Source: Aquimarina latercula DSM 2041
GTDB lineage: Bacteria; Bacteroidota; Bacteroidia; Flavobacteriales; Flavobacteriaceae
NCBI RefSeq assembly: GCF_000430645.1
Contig: NZ_KE387185.1
Coordinates: forward strand, 407,780 to 471,779
Reading direction: 5' to 3'
DNA: 64,000 bases
The position numbers and the translations under genes are program-made. Positions 1 to 9,361 of the stretch are shown piece by piece; position 1 is the first letter of the stretch, and every line of letters begins with the position of its first letter. The notes under the pieces were generated by a model, which was not told the origin of the DNA, searched no databases, and was given only the letters and a program-made list of their open reading frames with translations.

Positions 1-476
1 AAGTATATGTCGTAACTAATTCAGGAAAACTGTGGGGTACGTTGCAGGAATCTGCTATAGAAAAAGGAAATGTAATTCATGAATTAATGGCTTCTATTTA
101 TACCTATAAAGATTTAGATAGCGTGGTGGAAAATGCATTAGAAACCGGCTTAATAAGTCATTTAGATAAAGAATCGCTTCATAAGGAGTTAAAAATGGTG
201 TTAGATCACCCAGAACTCTTTAAATATTTTTCGGATAGTAATATCGTACTAAACGAAAGGGATATCATTTCAAATGGTCAGATCTATCGACCTGATAGAG
301 TTACAATTGACTCTAACGGGTTTGCTTATGTAATTGACTATAAGACAGGGGAGTATAGTTCGTCTCATGCTAAACAACTTGAGGAGTACAGCATGCTTCT
401 TCAAAAGTTAGGATACAAACTAAGTAAAAAGATACTAGTATATTTTAACACCGAAATCACTTTAAAATATATATAA
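1..476 (+). CDS. RecB/AddA-like helicase-nuclease, C-terminal fragment
   Basis: The reading frame is open from the first bases of the window, so this is the 3' end of a longer gene and the true start lies outside. What remains is the PD-(D/E)XK nuclease domain found at the C terminus of AddA/RecB-type exonucleases: a GNVIHELM segment, then PDRV with a conserved Asp, then VIDYKTGE (the D-x-K core) and a trailing QLEEY helix. Such proteins process double-strand breaks for recombination together with an AddB-like partner. A second nuclease of this class lies at 2227-4962, beyond the ompA-like gene, and the two probably act as a pair. The helicase part cannot be seen, so the AddA assignment rests on the tail and on the context. 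Confidence 0.8.
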   Translation, partial: VYVVTNSGKLWGTLQESAIEKGNVIHELMASIYTYKDLDSVVENALETGLISHLDKESLHKELKMVLDHPELFKYFSDSNIVLNERDIISNGQIYRPDRVTIDSNGFAYVIDYKTGEYSSSHAKQLEEYSMLLQKLGYKLSKKILVYFNTEITLKYI

Positions 477-514
477 ATAACAATTATTTTCGTAATTACT
501 AGTAGAAATTTACG

Positions 515-533
515 GATAAAAAATATTTTTATC
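515..533 (+). terminator. AT-rich hairpin after the nuclease gene (weak)
   Basis: An inverted repeat GATAAAAA/TTTTTATC with a 3-base loop lies 40 bases past the stop of the nuclease gene, inside a wider TTACGG...CCGTAA inverted repeat (510-550). It could end the upstream transcript, but the stem is almost all A:T. The rest of the 477-695 gap shows no gene. Confidence 0.3.
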
Positions 534-695
534 TTATAATTGTACCGTAATTATAAAAATTAGAATCATAAATTTCGGCTTAATACGTCATTTTTTTCAC
601 ATTTGTTAAGGGCTTAGGGACTTAAAATAAGGCTTCAAAAACTTCGCAAAGGTCGATATACACTGGCCTATTAAGAAAAATTTATTAGTTTTGTC

Positions 696-726
696 TTTGA
701 CAGTAATTTTTAACATATTACATTTG
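696..726 (+). promoter_or_regulatory. Bacteroidota-type promoter of the OmpA-like gene
   Basis: TTTG at 696-699 and TACATTTG at 719-726 are separated by 19 bases. This matches the -33 TTTG and -7 TAnnTTTG elements known for Bacteroidota primary promoters. The start codon follows 35 bases later, leaving a short leader. It is one of the cleanest promoters in the window and fits a highly expressed outer membrane protein. Confidence 0.7.
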
Positions 727-760
727 CTCTAATTAACACTTAAAAATTAAATTATTGAAT

Positions 761-2155
761 ATGAAACATCTTAGCAGATTTTTAGTGGCTTCGTTATTAG
801 TACTTGGGTTTAGTACTGCGAATGCACAGGATGAAAATAACCCTTGGGCAATATCGATTGGCGTTAATGCTGTTGATATTTTTCCTACTGGAGGAGATTT
901 ACCTGTACAGGGAGAAATCTTTGACGAGTTTTTTAATGCCACGGACCACTGGAACATTCTTCCATCTGTATCTAAACTATCAGTTGGTAGATATATAGGA
1001 GACGGATTTACTTTTACTGTTGCTGGTACAGTTAACAAAATTGATAAATTAGGAGAAACCGCTGATGGAACTCAAGTTAGCGCTAATGACTTATCTTATT
1101 ACGCAGCGGATGGAACAATAAGTTATAGTTTTAAAAACGCAATAAAATCTAAGTGGTTTGATCCATACCTCGGTGTAGGTGGAGGTTATACTTGGGTTGA
1201 TGAAGTTGGTGCTGGAACTTTAAATGGTTCTTTAGGTCTTAACCTATGGTTAACAGAAAACCTTGCGTTCAATCTTCAAACTACTTACAAGCATGTCTTT
1301 GAGGACTATGAGACTGGTGGTTATCCTCCAACTCATTTCCAACATTCTGCAGGAATTACTTTCGCTTTCGGAGGTAAAGATACTGATGGTGATGGTGTAT
1401 TTGATAAAGACGACGAGTGTATCGACGTTCCTGGTTTAGCTGAATTTAATGGATGTCCTGATACTGATGGTGATGGAATCACTGATGCTAAAGATGACTG
1501 TCCAGATGTTGCTGGTACAGCTGAATTTAACGGATGTGCTGATACTGACGGTGACGGAATTGCTGATCCTAAAGATGAGTGTCCTACAGTTGCTGGTTTA
1601 GCTAACTTAAACGGATGTCCTGATGCTGATGGTGATGGAATCACTGACGCTAAAGACGGTTGTCCTAACGAAGCTGGTCCTGCTGCTAATAACGGATGTC
1701 CTTACCAAGATAAAGATGGTGACGGAGTATTAGACAAAGACGATAACTGTCCTGATGTTGCTGGTACTGTTGCTAACAATGGTTGTCCTGAAGTAACTGA
1801 AGAAATTCAGAAAACATTAAACGAGTATGCTGCTCAAGTATTATTTGACTCAGGTAAGTCAACTATCAAAGATCAGTCTACTAAAGTATTAAACGATATC
1901 ATTAAGATTCTTAAAGAATATCCTACTGCTAAATTTACTGTAGAAGGACATACTGATAGTCAGGGTGCTGCTAAATCTAACCAAAGATTATCTGATTCTA
2001 GAGCTAACGCTGTTAAGAATTTCTTAACTGAAAATGGAATCGATCAGTTTAGGTTATCTGCTGTTGGATATGGAGAAGATAGACCAATCGCTTCTAACAA
2101 AACAAGAGCTGGTAGAGCACAAAACAGACGTGTAGAGATCAACTTAGTGAAGTAA
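761..2155 (+). CDS. OmpA-family outer membrane protein with thrombospondin type 3 repeats
   Basis: A 464-residue envelope protein that should anchor the outer membrane to peptidoglycan. It has a signal peptide ending in TANAQ, an N-terminal beta-barrel-like region to about residue 200, about five calcium-binding TSP3 repeats of the DTDGDGxxDxxDxCP type (about 206-345, each ending in NGCP), and an OmpA/MotB peptidoglycan-binding domain (about 355-464) with the VEGHTDSQG and SxxRAxAVKxFL motifs. ATG at 761 is preferred over the in-frame TTG at 755 because the signal peptide begins there. It has its own promoter (696-726) and a strong terminator (2187-2215), so it is monocistronic although it sits between two recombination genes. 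The codon use of the repeats is more uniform than in the neighbours, as expected for high expression. It could equally be called a porin. Confidence 0.93.
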   Translation: MKHLSRFLVASLLVLGFSTANAQDENNPWAISIGVNAVDIFPTGGDLPVQGEIFDEFFNATDHWNILPSVSKLSVGRYIGDGFTFTVAGTVNKIDKLGETADGTQVSANDLSYYAADGTISYSFKNAIKSKWFDPYLGVGGGYTWVDEVGAGTLNGSLGLNLWLTENLAFNLQTTYKHVFEDYETGGYPPTHFQHSAGITFAFGGKDTDGDGVFDKDDECIDVPGLAEFNGCPDTDGDGITDAKDDCPDVAGTAEFNGCADTDGDGIADPKDECPTVAGLANLNGCPDADGDGITDAKDGCPNEAGPAANNGCPYQDKDGDGVLDKDDNCPDVAGTVANNGCPEVTEEIQKTLNEYAAQVLFDSGKSTIKDQSTKVLNDIIKILKEYPTAKFTVEGHTDSQGAAKSNQRLSDSRANAVKNFLTENGIDQFRLSAVGYGEDRPIASNKTRAGRAQNRRVEINLVK

Positions 2156-2186
2156 TTATTTTTCACTAAATAAATATACATAGATA

Positions 2187-2215
2187 AAACGTCCCGATTA
2201 TTCGGGACGTTTTTT
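2187..2215 (+). terminator. Rho-independent terminator after the OmpA-like gene
   Basis: A 9-bp GC-containing stem, ACGTCCCGA/TCGGGACGT, with a 4-base loop is followed by a run of T. The start of the next gene is only 12 bases beyond it. Confidence 0.9.
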
Positions 2216-2226
2216 ATTTTTAATAG

Positions 2227-4962
2227 GTGGATAGTTTTTTAAAAGAAGTCATATCAGAAATACAAGCAAAGAACCACGATGTAAGTGAGCTTATTTTTGT
2301 TCTTCCTAGTAAAAGAGCAGGACTCTTTCTCAAAAGAGAATTGGTTAAGTTATATAGTGATAAAACCTTTTTTGCTCCTGTAATATATAGCATAGAAGAG
2401 TTTATTACCGAATTATCTGGATTACGTCAGATCGATACAATCCAAACATTATTTGATTTTTACGAAACATATCTAAATACACACGCACATTTAGAAAAGG
2501 AAAGTTTAGAAGTTTTCAGTAGTTGGGCTCAGACGCTGGTACAAGATTTTAATGAAATTGATAGATATTGTATTGATAACGATAGCTTTTTTTCTTATCT
2601 AGCGGGAATTCAGGACCTGAATCATTGGTATCTTCAGAAGGAAAAGACAGAATTGATACAGAAGTACATTAGCTTTTGGAATAATCTATCTGAATATTAT
2701 AATAATTTTAAAACCAAACTACTTGATAAGAAAGTAGGATATCAAGGTTTATTATATCGTAAAGCTTCAGAAAATGTAACTGATTATATTGAGAAGAATA
2801 CTAAGAAGCATATTTTAGTTGGATTTAATGCATTAAACAATGCTGAGCAAATAATTTTTCAATCATTATTAGAAGCTAAGATTGCGGAGGTATATTGGGA
2901 TGCTGATACATTCTTTTTAGAGAATAAGTATCACGAAGCTTCATTATTTATACGAGATTATAAAGACAATTGGGAGTATTACAAGGACAATTCATTTAAA
3001 TGGATAAAGGATAATTTTTCTTCTTCAAAGGATATTAAACAAATTGGTGTTCCTAAAAATATTGGACAAGCTAAATTAGCTGGACAAATACTTAAATCTA
3101 TTCCATCAAAGGATTTAGAACGAACGGCATTGGTATTGGCAGATGAATCTTTGTTATTACCTGTTCTTAATTCATTGCCAGACACGATTGAGTCTTTAAA
3201 TATCACAATGGGATTACCACTTAAGGAAGTGCCTGTATCTTCATTTTTTGAATTGTTGTTTTCGCTTCATAAAGCAACTCACCACAAAGGGTTGTATTAT
3301 AAATCTGTGGTAGAGATTTTAAATAGTCAACCAGCACAATGGTTATTGGGCTCTTTTGCTAATGAATTAATTAGCAAGATTTCAAAAGAAAATTTGGTTT
3401 ATGTTACCGTAGAAAAATTGCAAAATGAAACTGATGACAAGAAAAATGAAATACTTAAGCTTTTATTTGCTCCTTGGAAGAATGCATTAAATGCAATTGA
3501 ACAATGTAGAAAAATTATTCAATTATTAAAAAACGGTTTAGACAAAGAAAAATCTCCATTAGAATTAGAGTATATATATCATTTTCATGTTGTTTTTAAT
3601 AGATTGTTAGTTTTGTGTAACAGTTATCAATATGTTACAACAATAGCTTCTTTATACTATTTATATAGAGATATAATTAATGCAGAAACGTTAGATTTTA
3701 GAGGAGAACCTTTTAAGGGTTTGCAGTTGATGGGAATGTTAGAATCACGTTGTTTGGATTTTGACACAGTTATACTTACTTCCGTTAACGAGGGTATTCT
3801 TCCTGCAGGAAAAAGTATGAACTCCTTTATACCTTATGATCTTAAGAGAGCATATAGCCTTCCGACATATAAAGAAAAGGATGCAATATATACGTATCAC
3901 TTTTATCGTTTAATTCAGAGAGCTAAGACGATATATCTTATTTATAACACAGAAGATGATGGTGTTGGTGGTGGAGAAAAAAGTAGATTCTTATATCAGC
4001 TCGAAATAGATAAAGTTGATAAACATCAATTGTCTAAATATATAGCTTCTTCAGAAATACCAAAATTAAGTCACGAACCCATCATTATTTCGAAAGAGAT
4101 ATCCATTATTGATAGAATTAAGGAATTAGCTTTGAACGGATTATCCCCTTCAGCATTAACATCTTATATTAGAAACCCAATTGATTTTTATTATAAATAT
4201 ATATTAGGGATCAAAGAAAGTGATCAAGTAGAAGAAACGATAGCTGCTAATACACTGGGAACAGTCATTCATAATACACTGGAGGATTTATATAAACCTT
4301 TAGAAAATAAGTATGTATCTATTACAGATGTTCAGAGAATGATTACTAAGATTGATGAAGTAATCAAGTATCATTTTCATAAAGAGTATTCTAAATTAGA
4401 CATTACCCAAGGTAAAAACTTACTTATTTTTGAAGTGGCAAAAAGGTATATTTATAATTTTCTAAAATCAGAAGAAAAACTTTTGATATCAGGATCGGAG
4501 TTAAAAATTATAGCGATAGAAAGTAATTTAAAAACTGAATTGAATATACCTGAACTTGATTTTCCAGTTTTTATAAAAGGAAAAGTAGATCGCATTGACG
4601 AACTAGACGGTGAGTTAAGGATTATTGATTACAAGACCGGTAAGGTCAATAAAAGTGATGTCGTTTTAATGGATTGGGAAGTGATCACTAATGATTATAA
4701 GTATAGTAAAGTGATACAAATACTGGCATATGCGTATATGCAGCATAATGAACAGCCACTATCGTCATCTTTTCAAGCAGGAATTATTTCTTTTAAAAAT
4801 CTTAAAGAGGGATTTTTGAAATTTGGGACTAAAACATCTGTAAGAGGGAAAGTTGATTATGAGGTTACCTCAGATATATTTGACGAATATTTATTACAAC
4901 TTAAAAAATTGATTATAGAAATTTCTACCTTAGAAATTCCATTTACAGAAAAAGAAGTTTAG
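2227..4962 (+). CDS. AddB-like PD-(D/E)XK nuclease family protein
   Basis: A 911-residue protein of the AddB/RexB-like class seen in Bacteroidota, expected to work with the AddA-like protein at 1-476 in end resection. The N terminus has the inactivated helicase-like opening (LIFVLPSKRAGLFLKREL) and the middle the degenerate helicase core (FDTVILTSVNEGILPAG). The C terminus, about residues 640-900, is a RecB-type nuclease: LSPSALTSYIRNPIDFYY, GTVIHNTLEDLY, GKVDRID, IIDYKTGK and QILAYAYM. The start is GTG at 2227, because family members begin just before this hydrophobic opening and no ATG is near. It lies only 12 bases after the ompA terminator, so its own promoter must overlap that hairpin or transcription must read through. 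It is 2 bases from the next gene. Confidence 0.85.
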   Translation: MDSFLKEVISEIQAKNHDVSELIFVLPSKRAGLFLKRELVKLYSDKTFFAPVIYSIEEFITELSGLRQIDTIQTLFDFYETYLNTHAHLEKESLEVFSSWAQTLVQDFNEIDRYCIDNDSFFSYLAGIQDLNHWYLQKEKTELIQKYISFWNNLSEYYNNFKTKLLDKKVGYQGLLYRKASENVTDYIEKNTKKHILVGFNALNNAEQIIFQSLLEAKIAEVYWDADTFFLENKYHEASLFIRDYKDNWEYYKDNSFKWIKDNFSSSKDIKQIGVPKNIGQAKLAGQILKSIPSKDLERTALVLADESLLLPVLNSLPDTIESLNITMGLPLKEVPVSSFFELLFSLHKATHHKGLYYKSVVEILNSQPAQWLLGSFANELISKISKENLVYVTVEKLQNETDDKKNEILKLLFAPWKNALNAIEQCRKIIQLLKNGLDKEKSPLELEYIYHFHVVFNRLLVLCNSYQYVTTIASLYYLYRDIINAETLDFRGEPFKGLQLMGMLESRCLDFDTVILTSVNEGILPAGKSMNSFIPYDLKRAYSLPTYKEKDAIYTYHFYRLIQRAKTIYLIYNTEDDGVGGGEKSRFLYQLEIDKVDKHQLSKYIASSEIPKLSHEPIIISKEISIIDRIKELALNGLSPSALTSYIRNPIDFYYKYILGIKESDQVEETIAANTLGTVIHNTLEDLYKPLENKYVSITDVQRMITKIDEVIKYHFHKEYSKLDITQGKNLLIFEVAKRYIYNFLKSEEKLLISGSELKIIAIESNLKTELNIPELDFPVFIKGKVDRIDELDGELRIIDYKTGKVNKSDVVLMDWEVITNDYKYSKVIQILAYAYMQHNEQPLSSSFQAGIISFKNLKEGFLKFGTKTSVRGKVDYEVTSDIFDEYLLQLKKLIIEISTLEIPFTEKEV

Positions 4963-4964
4963 TT

Positions 4965-5813
4965 ATGATTACGGCAAAAAGGAATATAATACTTAAGGGG
5001 GAACATAATAAACCTATTTTAACGGATGTTTTTTATAACAATAAAAAAGACAAACAACCTATCGTTATTTTTTGTCATGGATATAAGGGTTTTAAGGATT
5101 GGGGTGCGTGGGATTTGGTAGCTAATGCTTTTGCACAAGCTGGCTTTTTCTTTATTAAGTTTAATTTTTCTCATAATGGCGGTACAATAGAACAACCAAT
5201 GGACTTTCCTGATTTAGATGCATTTGGAGCCAATAACTACTTAATAGAATTAGATGATTTAAAATGTGTTTTAGATCAGGTTACTTCTGCGAGTTTTGAA
5301 TATCAACAATATGTAAATCCGAATAATATTGTTCTTATAGGACATTCTCGCGCAGGCGGAATCACAACGATTAAAGCATCTGAAGATTCGAGAATCTCTA
5401 AGCTTATTACCTGGGCAGGTGTGTCGGATTATGAAGATAGATTTCCTAAAGGCCCTACATTTCAGACTTGGAAGGATGAAGGTGTGTTTTATGTGGAAAA
5501 TGGAAGAACAAAACAGAAAATGCCTCATGATTTTCAATTTTATACCACTTTTGCCGAAAATAAAGAAAGACTCACTATTGCTAAAGCTGCTAAGAATGTA
5601 AAAGTTCCTTACTTGATTATTCATGGTACAGAAGATCCAACGGTAAGTATGAAAGAAGCAGAAGATTTGAATAGTTGGAATCCTAATAGCGAACTGTATT
5701 TAGTTTCTGGAGCGGATCATGTTTTCGGAGCAAAACATCCTTGGAGGCAAGAGAAGATGCCTGAAGATTTATCAACGATCACCAAAAAATCTATAGAATT
5801 TGGAATACTTTAA
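4965..5813 (+). CDS. alpha/beta hydrolase (dienelactone hydrolase-like)
   Basis: A 282-residue cytoplasmic hydrolase with no signal peptide. The nucleophile elbow is GHSRAG with Ser128; the likely acid is Asp224 in HGTEDP and the base His252 in GADHVF. An HGYKGFKDW segment near residue 39 forms the oxyanion region. The start ATG is two bases after the stop of the nuclease gene, so the two are co-transcribed. The family acts on esters or thioesters, but the substrate cannot be told from sequence. There is no clear terminator before the next promoter region. Confidence 0.8.
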   Translation: MITAKRNIILKGEHNKPILTDVFYNNKKDKQPIVIFCHGYKGFKDWGAWDLVANAFAQAGFFFIKFNFSHNGGTIEQPMDFPDLDAFGANNYLIELDDLKCVLDQVTSASFEYQQYVNPNNIVLIGHSRAGGITTIKASEDSRISKLITWAGVSDYEDRFPKGPTFQTWKDEGVFYVENGRTKQKMPHDFQFYTTFAENKERLTIAKAAKNVKVPYLIIHGTEDPTVSMKEAEDLNSWNPNSELYLVSGADHVFGAKHPWRQEKMPEDLSTITKKSIEFGIL

Positions 5814-5870
5814 CACACTTTAATTATTGAATTTGGAAGGATTTTGATTTTTTTTTGTTTATTTGCGATT

Positions 5871-6158
5871 ATGAAGTCTAATAACAGACATATCATTGCT
5901 ACTGTTTTACTGATATTATTCAGTTTTATACAGTTATCAGACTTACACATTGTAGGTCATGATGATAATGAAGTAGATTGCGAGATGTGTCAATTAGCTC
6001 CAGAAAATCTGGATGATAATTTTATACCTATAGGTGTATTAGAAACGCCAAATGTAGTTTCTATTCCAGTTGATCGTATTCAGATCAATAGTTTTGATAT
6101 CTATTTTGATAGAAAAACTAATTATTCTTTTCTAAATAAAGCACCACCTGTAGTTTAA
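5871..6158 (+). CDS. small secreted or membrane protein with CxxC motif, upstream of a TonB receptor
   Basis: A 95-residue protein of unknown function. The ATG at 5871 gives a basic start followed by one hydrophobic segment (TVLLILFSFIQLSDLHIV), then GHDDNEVDCEMCQLAPENLDDN, in which His, several acidic residues and a CEMC pair could bind metal. The longer in-frame start at 5844 is less likely because it puts extra hydrophobic residues before the charged MKSNNRH. It precedes a TonB-dependent receptor by 74 bases and a lipoprotein after that. Small proteins with His and CxxC in this position recur in Bacteroidota uptake loci (my recollection), which hints at a metal ligand; this is inference. 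Confidence 0.6.
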   Translation: MKSNNRHIIATVLLILFSFIQLSDLHIVGHDDNEVDCEMCQLAPENLDDNFIPIGVLETPNVVSIPVDRIQINSFDIYFDRKTNYSFLNKAPPVV

Positions 6159-6190
6159 ATACTAATCAATCAGGTGTTGATACCTATTTA

Positions 6191-6230
6191 CTATTGCCTA
6201 ACTTGCAATAGAGACCCTTTTTTATTTTTA
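6191..6230 (+). promoter_or_regulatory. hairpin with T-rich tail between small protein and receptor (attenuator or terminator candidate)
   Basis: A perfect 7-bp stem, CTATTGC/GCAATAG with a 7-base loop, is followed by AGACCC and a T-rich run. A smaller stem, AGGT/ACCT, lies just before it at 6172-6185. The hairpin sits in the 74-base gap before the TonB receptor start, so it would either end transcription of the small gene or set its ratio to the receptor. Confidence 0.45.
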
Positions 6231-6232
6231 AA

Positions 6233-8626
6233 ATGAAACGAAACATATTATGTATTGTGTTTCTTCTAGCGGTTAATCACATATTCGCTCAGGATTGCAA
6301 TAAAACGCTTTCTGGTCGTGTAATTGATTTTCACGACGGAGTTTCCCTAGAAGGAGCAACAATTACTTTTAATAATACAACAATTAAAACAGATAGTAAC
6401 GGGATGTATAAAATTTCAGGGCTTTGTGCCACATCTTACGCTTTTACGATATCGCATGAGGATTGTAATTCTCAGGTCGTTACTATTGATATAAACGAAA
6501 TTTCGAATAAAGATTTTTATTTAGAACACCATTTAAACGAATTGTTAGAAGTAAAGGTTTCTGGTAATAATAGAACTAAAACATCCTCTTCGCAAGAAGA
6601 AACTATTAACAAAAATGTTATTGAAAGATATAGTAGTGCAGCGTTAGGAGATGCACTAAGAGAGATTACAGGTGTTTCTTCTCTCAATACTGGCTCTACA
6701 ATTGTAAAACCAATTATCCAAGGTTTAAGTGGAAGTAGAGTATTAATTATGAACAACGGTGTACGTATGCAGGATATGGAGTGGGGAGATGAACATGCAC
6801 CTAATGTAGATATTAATACTGCTGGTAGCGTAACTGTAGTTAAAGGAGCAGCAGCACTACGTTATGGTGGAGATGCTATTGGAGGAGTCATTGTTATGGA
6901 ACCTAACAAGGTTCCGGCAAAAGATACATTGTTTGGAAAAACTGTCGTTACAGGAGCTTCTAATGGCCGAGGTGGAACGATTTCTTCCGAAATAATAAAA
7001 GGATATGAATCTGGTTGGTTTTGGAAAGCCCAAGGAACCTTAAAAAGATTTGGTGATGTAGAAGCACCTGATTATATCCTGTCTAATACTGGTATTTTTG
7101 AAAGAGGCGGATCCTTGTCCTTTGGAAATAATAAATTTACACAAGGTTGGGACGTTTATTATTCATACTACCAAAATGAGATAGGAGTTCTAGCTGCATC
7201 CCATATTGGAAATGCAGATGACCTTATTGAATCTATTAATAGTGGAGAACCATCTGTTATAGAAAATTTCACATATACTATCGATAATCCAAAACAAGAT
7301 GTTACACATCATCTAGGTAGATTACGTTACTTTAAGAGATTCGAGAAATTAGGTAAATGGACTACTCAATACGATTTCCAACATAACCAACGTTTTGAAT
7401 TTGATATTAGACAAACAGAAGAATTAAGAAAAATTCCAAGTTTAGATTTGGAACTTACAACACATACACTGACTTCGGATTTTGTTCTAGATGCTAAATT
7501 TGATTATAATTTAGATTTTGGAATAGTAATGCGCTACCAGGATAATTTTGCTGACCCTAGTACAAGAGCAAGAAGATTGATTCCAGATTACGAGAAATAT
7601 GATGCAGGATTATTTATTTCTGGTAAATATGATATCAATGATAATGTAACAATTGATGCAGGTGTTCGATATGATTATAACCAAATTGATGCGAAGAAGT
7701 TTTATATAAAAACTAGATGGGAAGAACGAGGGTATGATCAAGAATTTAATGATCTTATTATTGCAGACGAAGGTACGCAATGGCTTACAAATCCTAAGTT
7801 TGATTATCATAGTATTTCGGCGACCACAGGATTTAATTATGTTTTCGGAGATAGTTACGAATTAAGAGGTAATTATGCATTAGCTCAGAGAGCGCCAAAC
7901 CCTTCAGAATTATTTAGTGATGGGTTACACCATTCAGCATCTAGAATCGAACTTGGAGATCTAAGGATTGATCAAGAAACATCCCATAAAGTTTCATTTT
8001 CTTTTCAGAAAAATGATGATAATTTGAGTTGGGAAATAGCGCCATATGCTAACTTTATTAATGATTACATACTATTAGAGCCTACGGATGTTGAACTTTC
8101 TATAAGAGGAGCATTCCCAGTTTGGGAATATCGACAAACTAATGCGAGATTATTAGGTGTCGATGCTAAACTTACTAAGAAATGGTTTGCCAATTGGCAA
8201 ACTAATCATAGATTCTCATTGGTTAAAGGAAAAGATACTGAGACTGAAATACCTCTTATCAATATTCCTGCAGCTAATTTTAGCAATAGTATTGTTTTTC
8301 AAAAAGATGATTGGATGGGCTTAGTGATGAGTCTTGAAAGCGATTATACTTTTAGACAAAATGAATTTCCTGATAATATCATTGTTTTTTCGCCTCAAGA
8401 ACAAGAAGACGTTCTTTTAGATATTAATACACCACCTGGTGATTATCATCTTTTACATATGAATGCAGATATTTCGGTTCCTTTTTTTAAACAAAATGAG
8501 TTGAATATTGGGATGACCGTTAATAATATTACAAATAAAAAATATAGAAATTATCTGAACCGTCAACGCTATTTTGCAGATGAAGTGGGACGAAACTTTT
8601 TATTAAGATTAACTTTTAACTATTAA
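6233..8626 (+). CDS. TonB-dependent receptor with N-terminal carboxypeptidase-like domain
   Basis: A 797-residue outer membrane receptor for active import of a ligand, powered by TonB. It has a signal peptide (ending IFAQD), a CarboxypepD_reg-like domain (about 22-100; LSGRVIDFHDGVSLEGATI), a plug domain (about 110-225; GSRVLIMNNGVRMQ, VVKGAAALRYGGDAIGGVI) and a beta-barrel ending in an aromatic residue (LLRLTFNY). It is shorter than a SusC protein and lacks its signatures, so a siderophore or metal receptor is likelier than a glycan one. It is flanked by the CxxC small protein and, 8 bases downstream, an acidic lipoprotein, which together look like one uptake operon. Zinc is a possible ligand because similar receptor-lipoprotein pairs have been linked to metal, but nothing in the sequence proves it. 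Confidence 0.85.
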   Translation: MKRNILCIVFLLAVNHIFAQDCNKTLSGRVIDFHDGVSLEGATITFNNTTIKTDSNGMYKISGLCATSYAFTISHEDCNSQVVTIDINEISNKDFYLEHHLNELLEVKVSGNNRTKTSSSQEETINKNVIERYSSAALGDALREITGVSSLNTGSTIVKPIIQGLSGSRVLIMNNGVRMQDMEWGDEHAPNVDINTAGSVTVVKGAAALRYGGDAIGGVIVMEPNKVPAKDTLFGKTVVTGASNGRGGTISSEIIKGYESGWFWKAQGTLKRFGDVEAPDYILSNTGIFERGGSLSFGNNKFTQGWDVYYSYYQNEIGVLAASHIGNADDLIESINSGEPSVIENFTYTIDNPKQDVTHHLGRLRYFKRFEKLGKWTTQYDFQHNQRFEFDIRQTEELRKIPSLDLELTTHTLTSDFVLDAKFDYNLDFGIVMRYQDNFADPSTRARRLIPDYEKYDAGLFISGKYDINDNVTIDAGVRYDYNQIDAKKFYIKTRWEERGYDQEFNDLIIADEGTQWLTNPKFDYHSISATTGFNYVFGDSYELRGNYALAQRAPNPSELFSDGLHHSASRIELGDLRIDQETSHKVSFSFQKNDDNLSWEIAPYANFINDYILLEPTDVELSIRGAFPVWEYRQTNARLLGVDAKLTKKWFANWQTNHRFSLVKGKDTETEIPLINIPAANFSNSIVFQKDDWMGLVMSLESDYTFRQNEFPDNIIVFSPQEQEDVLLDINTPPGDYHLLHMNADISVPFFKQNELNIGMTVNNITNKKYRNYLNRQRYFADEVGRNFLLRLTFNY

Positions 8627-8634
8627 ATTTTAAA

Positions 8635-9210
8635 ATGATGAACACACGTAAATTTTTATCAATGTTAGCAATTGCAAGTGTATTAATGTATTCTTGTTCT
8701 GACGATGATGATAACCCTGTAGTAGTAAATGAAGAAGAAGTTATAACTACAATGACTGTTACCCTAACTAATGGAACAGATGTAGTTACTTTAGTATCTC
8801 GTGACTTGGATGGACCTGATGGCCCTAATGCGCCTGTGATTACAGTATCTGGACCATTATCAGCTAATACAACGTATGCTGGAGAGGTAGAATTACTTAA
8901 TGAAAGTGAAACACCAGCAGAAAATGTAAATGAAGAAATTGAAGAAGAAGCTGATGAGCACCAATTTTTTTATGAAGCAGCGGGTACTTTAAACGCAACT
9001 GCAATGTACACAGATACAGAAGCAGATTATCCTCCTAATACTGGAACTAACCCAGTTGGGATTACTTTTGATCTAACAACAACAGATGCTAGTACAGGAA
9101 GTTTCACTGTTACTCTACGTCATGAGCCTACAAAGCCTAATGATGGAACTTTAGCTGATGCTGGTGGAGATACAGATATCGCACAGTCATTTGATTTAAC
9201 TATCGAGTAA
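8635..9210 (+). CDS. acidic lipoprotein paired with the TonB receptor
   Basis: A 191-residue lipoprotein. The signal peptide ends in LMYSCSDDDDNPV, and the acidic stretch right after the Cys resembles the surface export signal of Bacteroidota lipoproteins, so it is probably on the cell surface. The body is rich in Thr, Val and acidic residues and contains EEADEHQFFYEA, with possible ligand-binding His and Glu; family members are often named type 1 periplasmic-binding-fold protein without functional proof. It starts 8 bases after the receptor and likely captures or hands over the same ligand. Start choice: two ATG codons lie side by side at 8635 and 8638, with no way to choose. Its transcript probably ends in the hairpin at 9275-9304. 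Confidence 0.75.
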   Translation: MMNTRKFLSMLAIASVLMYSCSDDDDNPVVVNEEEVITTMTVTLTNGTDVVTLVSRDLDGPDGPNAPVITVSGPLSANTTYAGEVELLNESETPAENVNEEIEEEADEHQFFYEAAGTLNATAMYTDTEADYPPNTGTNPVGITFDLTTTDASTGSFTVTLRHEPTKPNDGTLADAGGDTDIAQSFDLTIE

Positions 9211-9230
9211 AACTATAAGAAGTATAAAAG

Positions 9231-9315
9231 TAAGTTGAGTTTGTTTTTATAAAACAAACGTTTTTTCAAGACAAGGCTCTTGAGAAGTAGTTACCTCAAG
9301 AGCCCTGTATTTTGA
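9231..9315 (+). ncRNA. hairpin element copy 1 (candidate sRNA or structured 3' end)
   Basis: This begins with TAAGTTGAGTTTGT (9231-9244), which is shared with two more copies downstream. A 9-bp stem GTTTGTTTT/AAAACAAAC (9239-9259) is followed by a perfect 10-bp stem GGCTCTTGAG/CTCAAGAGCC (9275-9304) with loop AAGTAGTTAC, then a short T-rich tail. It also serves as the terminator of the lipoprotein gene, 21 bases upstream. The loop is nearly identical to that of copy 3 although the stem bases differ. Confidence 0.5.
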
Positions 9316-9361
9316 TTGCCAGCAAAAGAAATACATTATAGTATTACATAAAATATATCAT

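Noticed and set aside
1333-1644. A minus-strand frame rich in Ser and Pro across the ompA-like gene.
   Set aside because: It is the reverse of the TSP3 repeats; the plus-strand gene is clear, and the frame has no start signal or family match.
1375-1795. Repeated GATGGTGATGG units that might look like a CRISPR or tandem DNA repeat.
   Set aside because: They encode the DTDGDG calcium-binding repeats of the OmpA-family protein; no spacers of constant length.
5858-5865. TTTATTTG as a -7 box for the small CxxC gene.
   Set aside because: The second base deviates from TAnnTTTG, the spacing to the nearest TTTG is 22 bases, and it would leave almost no leader; not strong enough to annotate.
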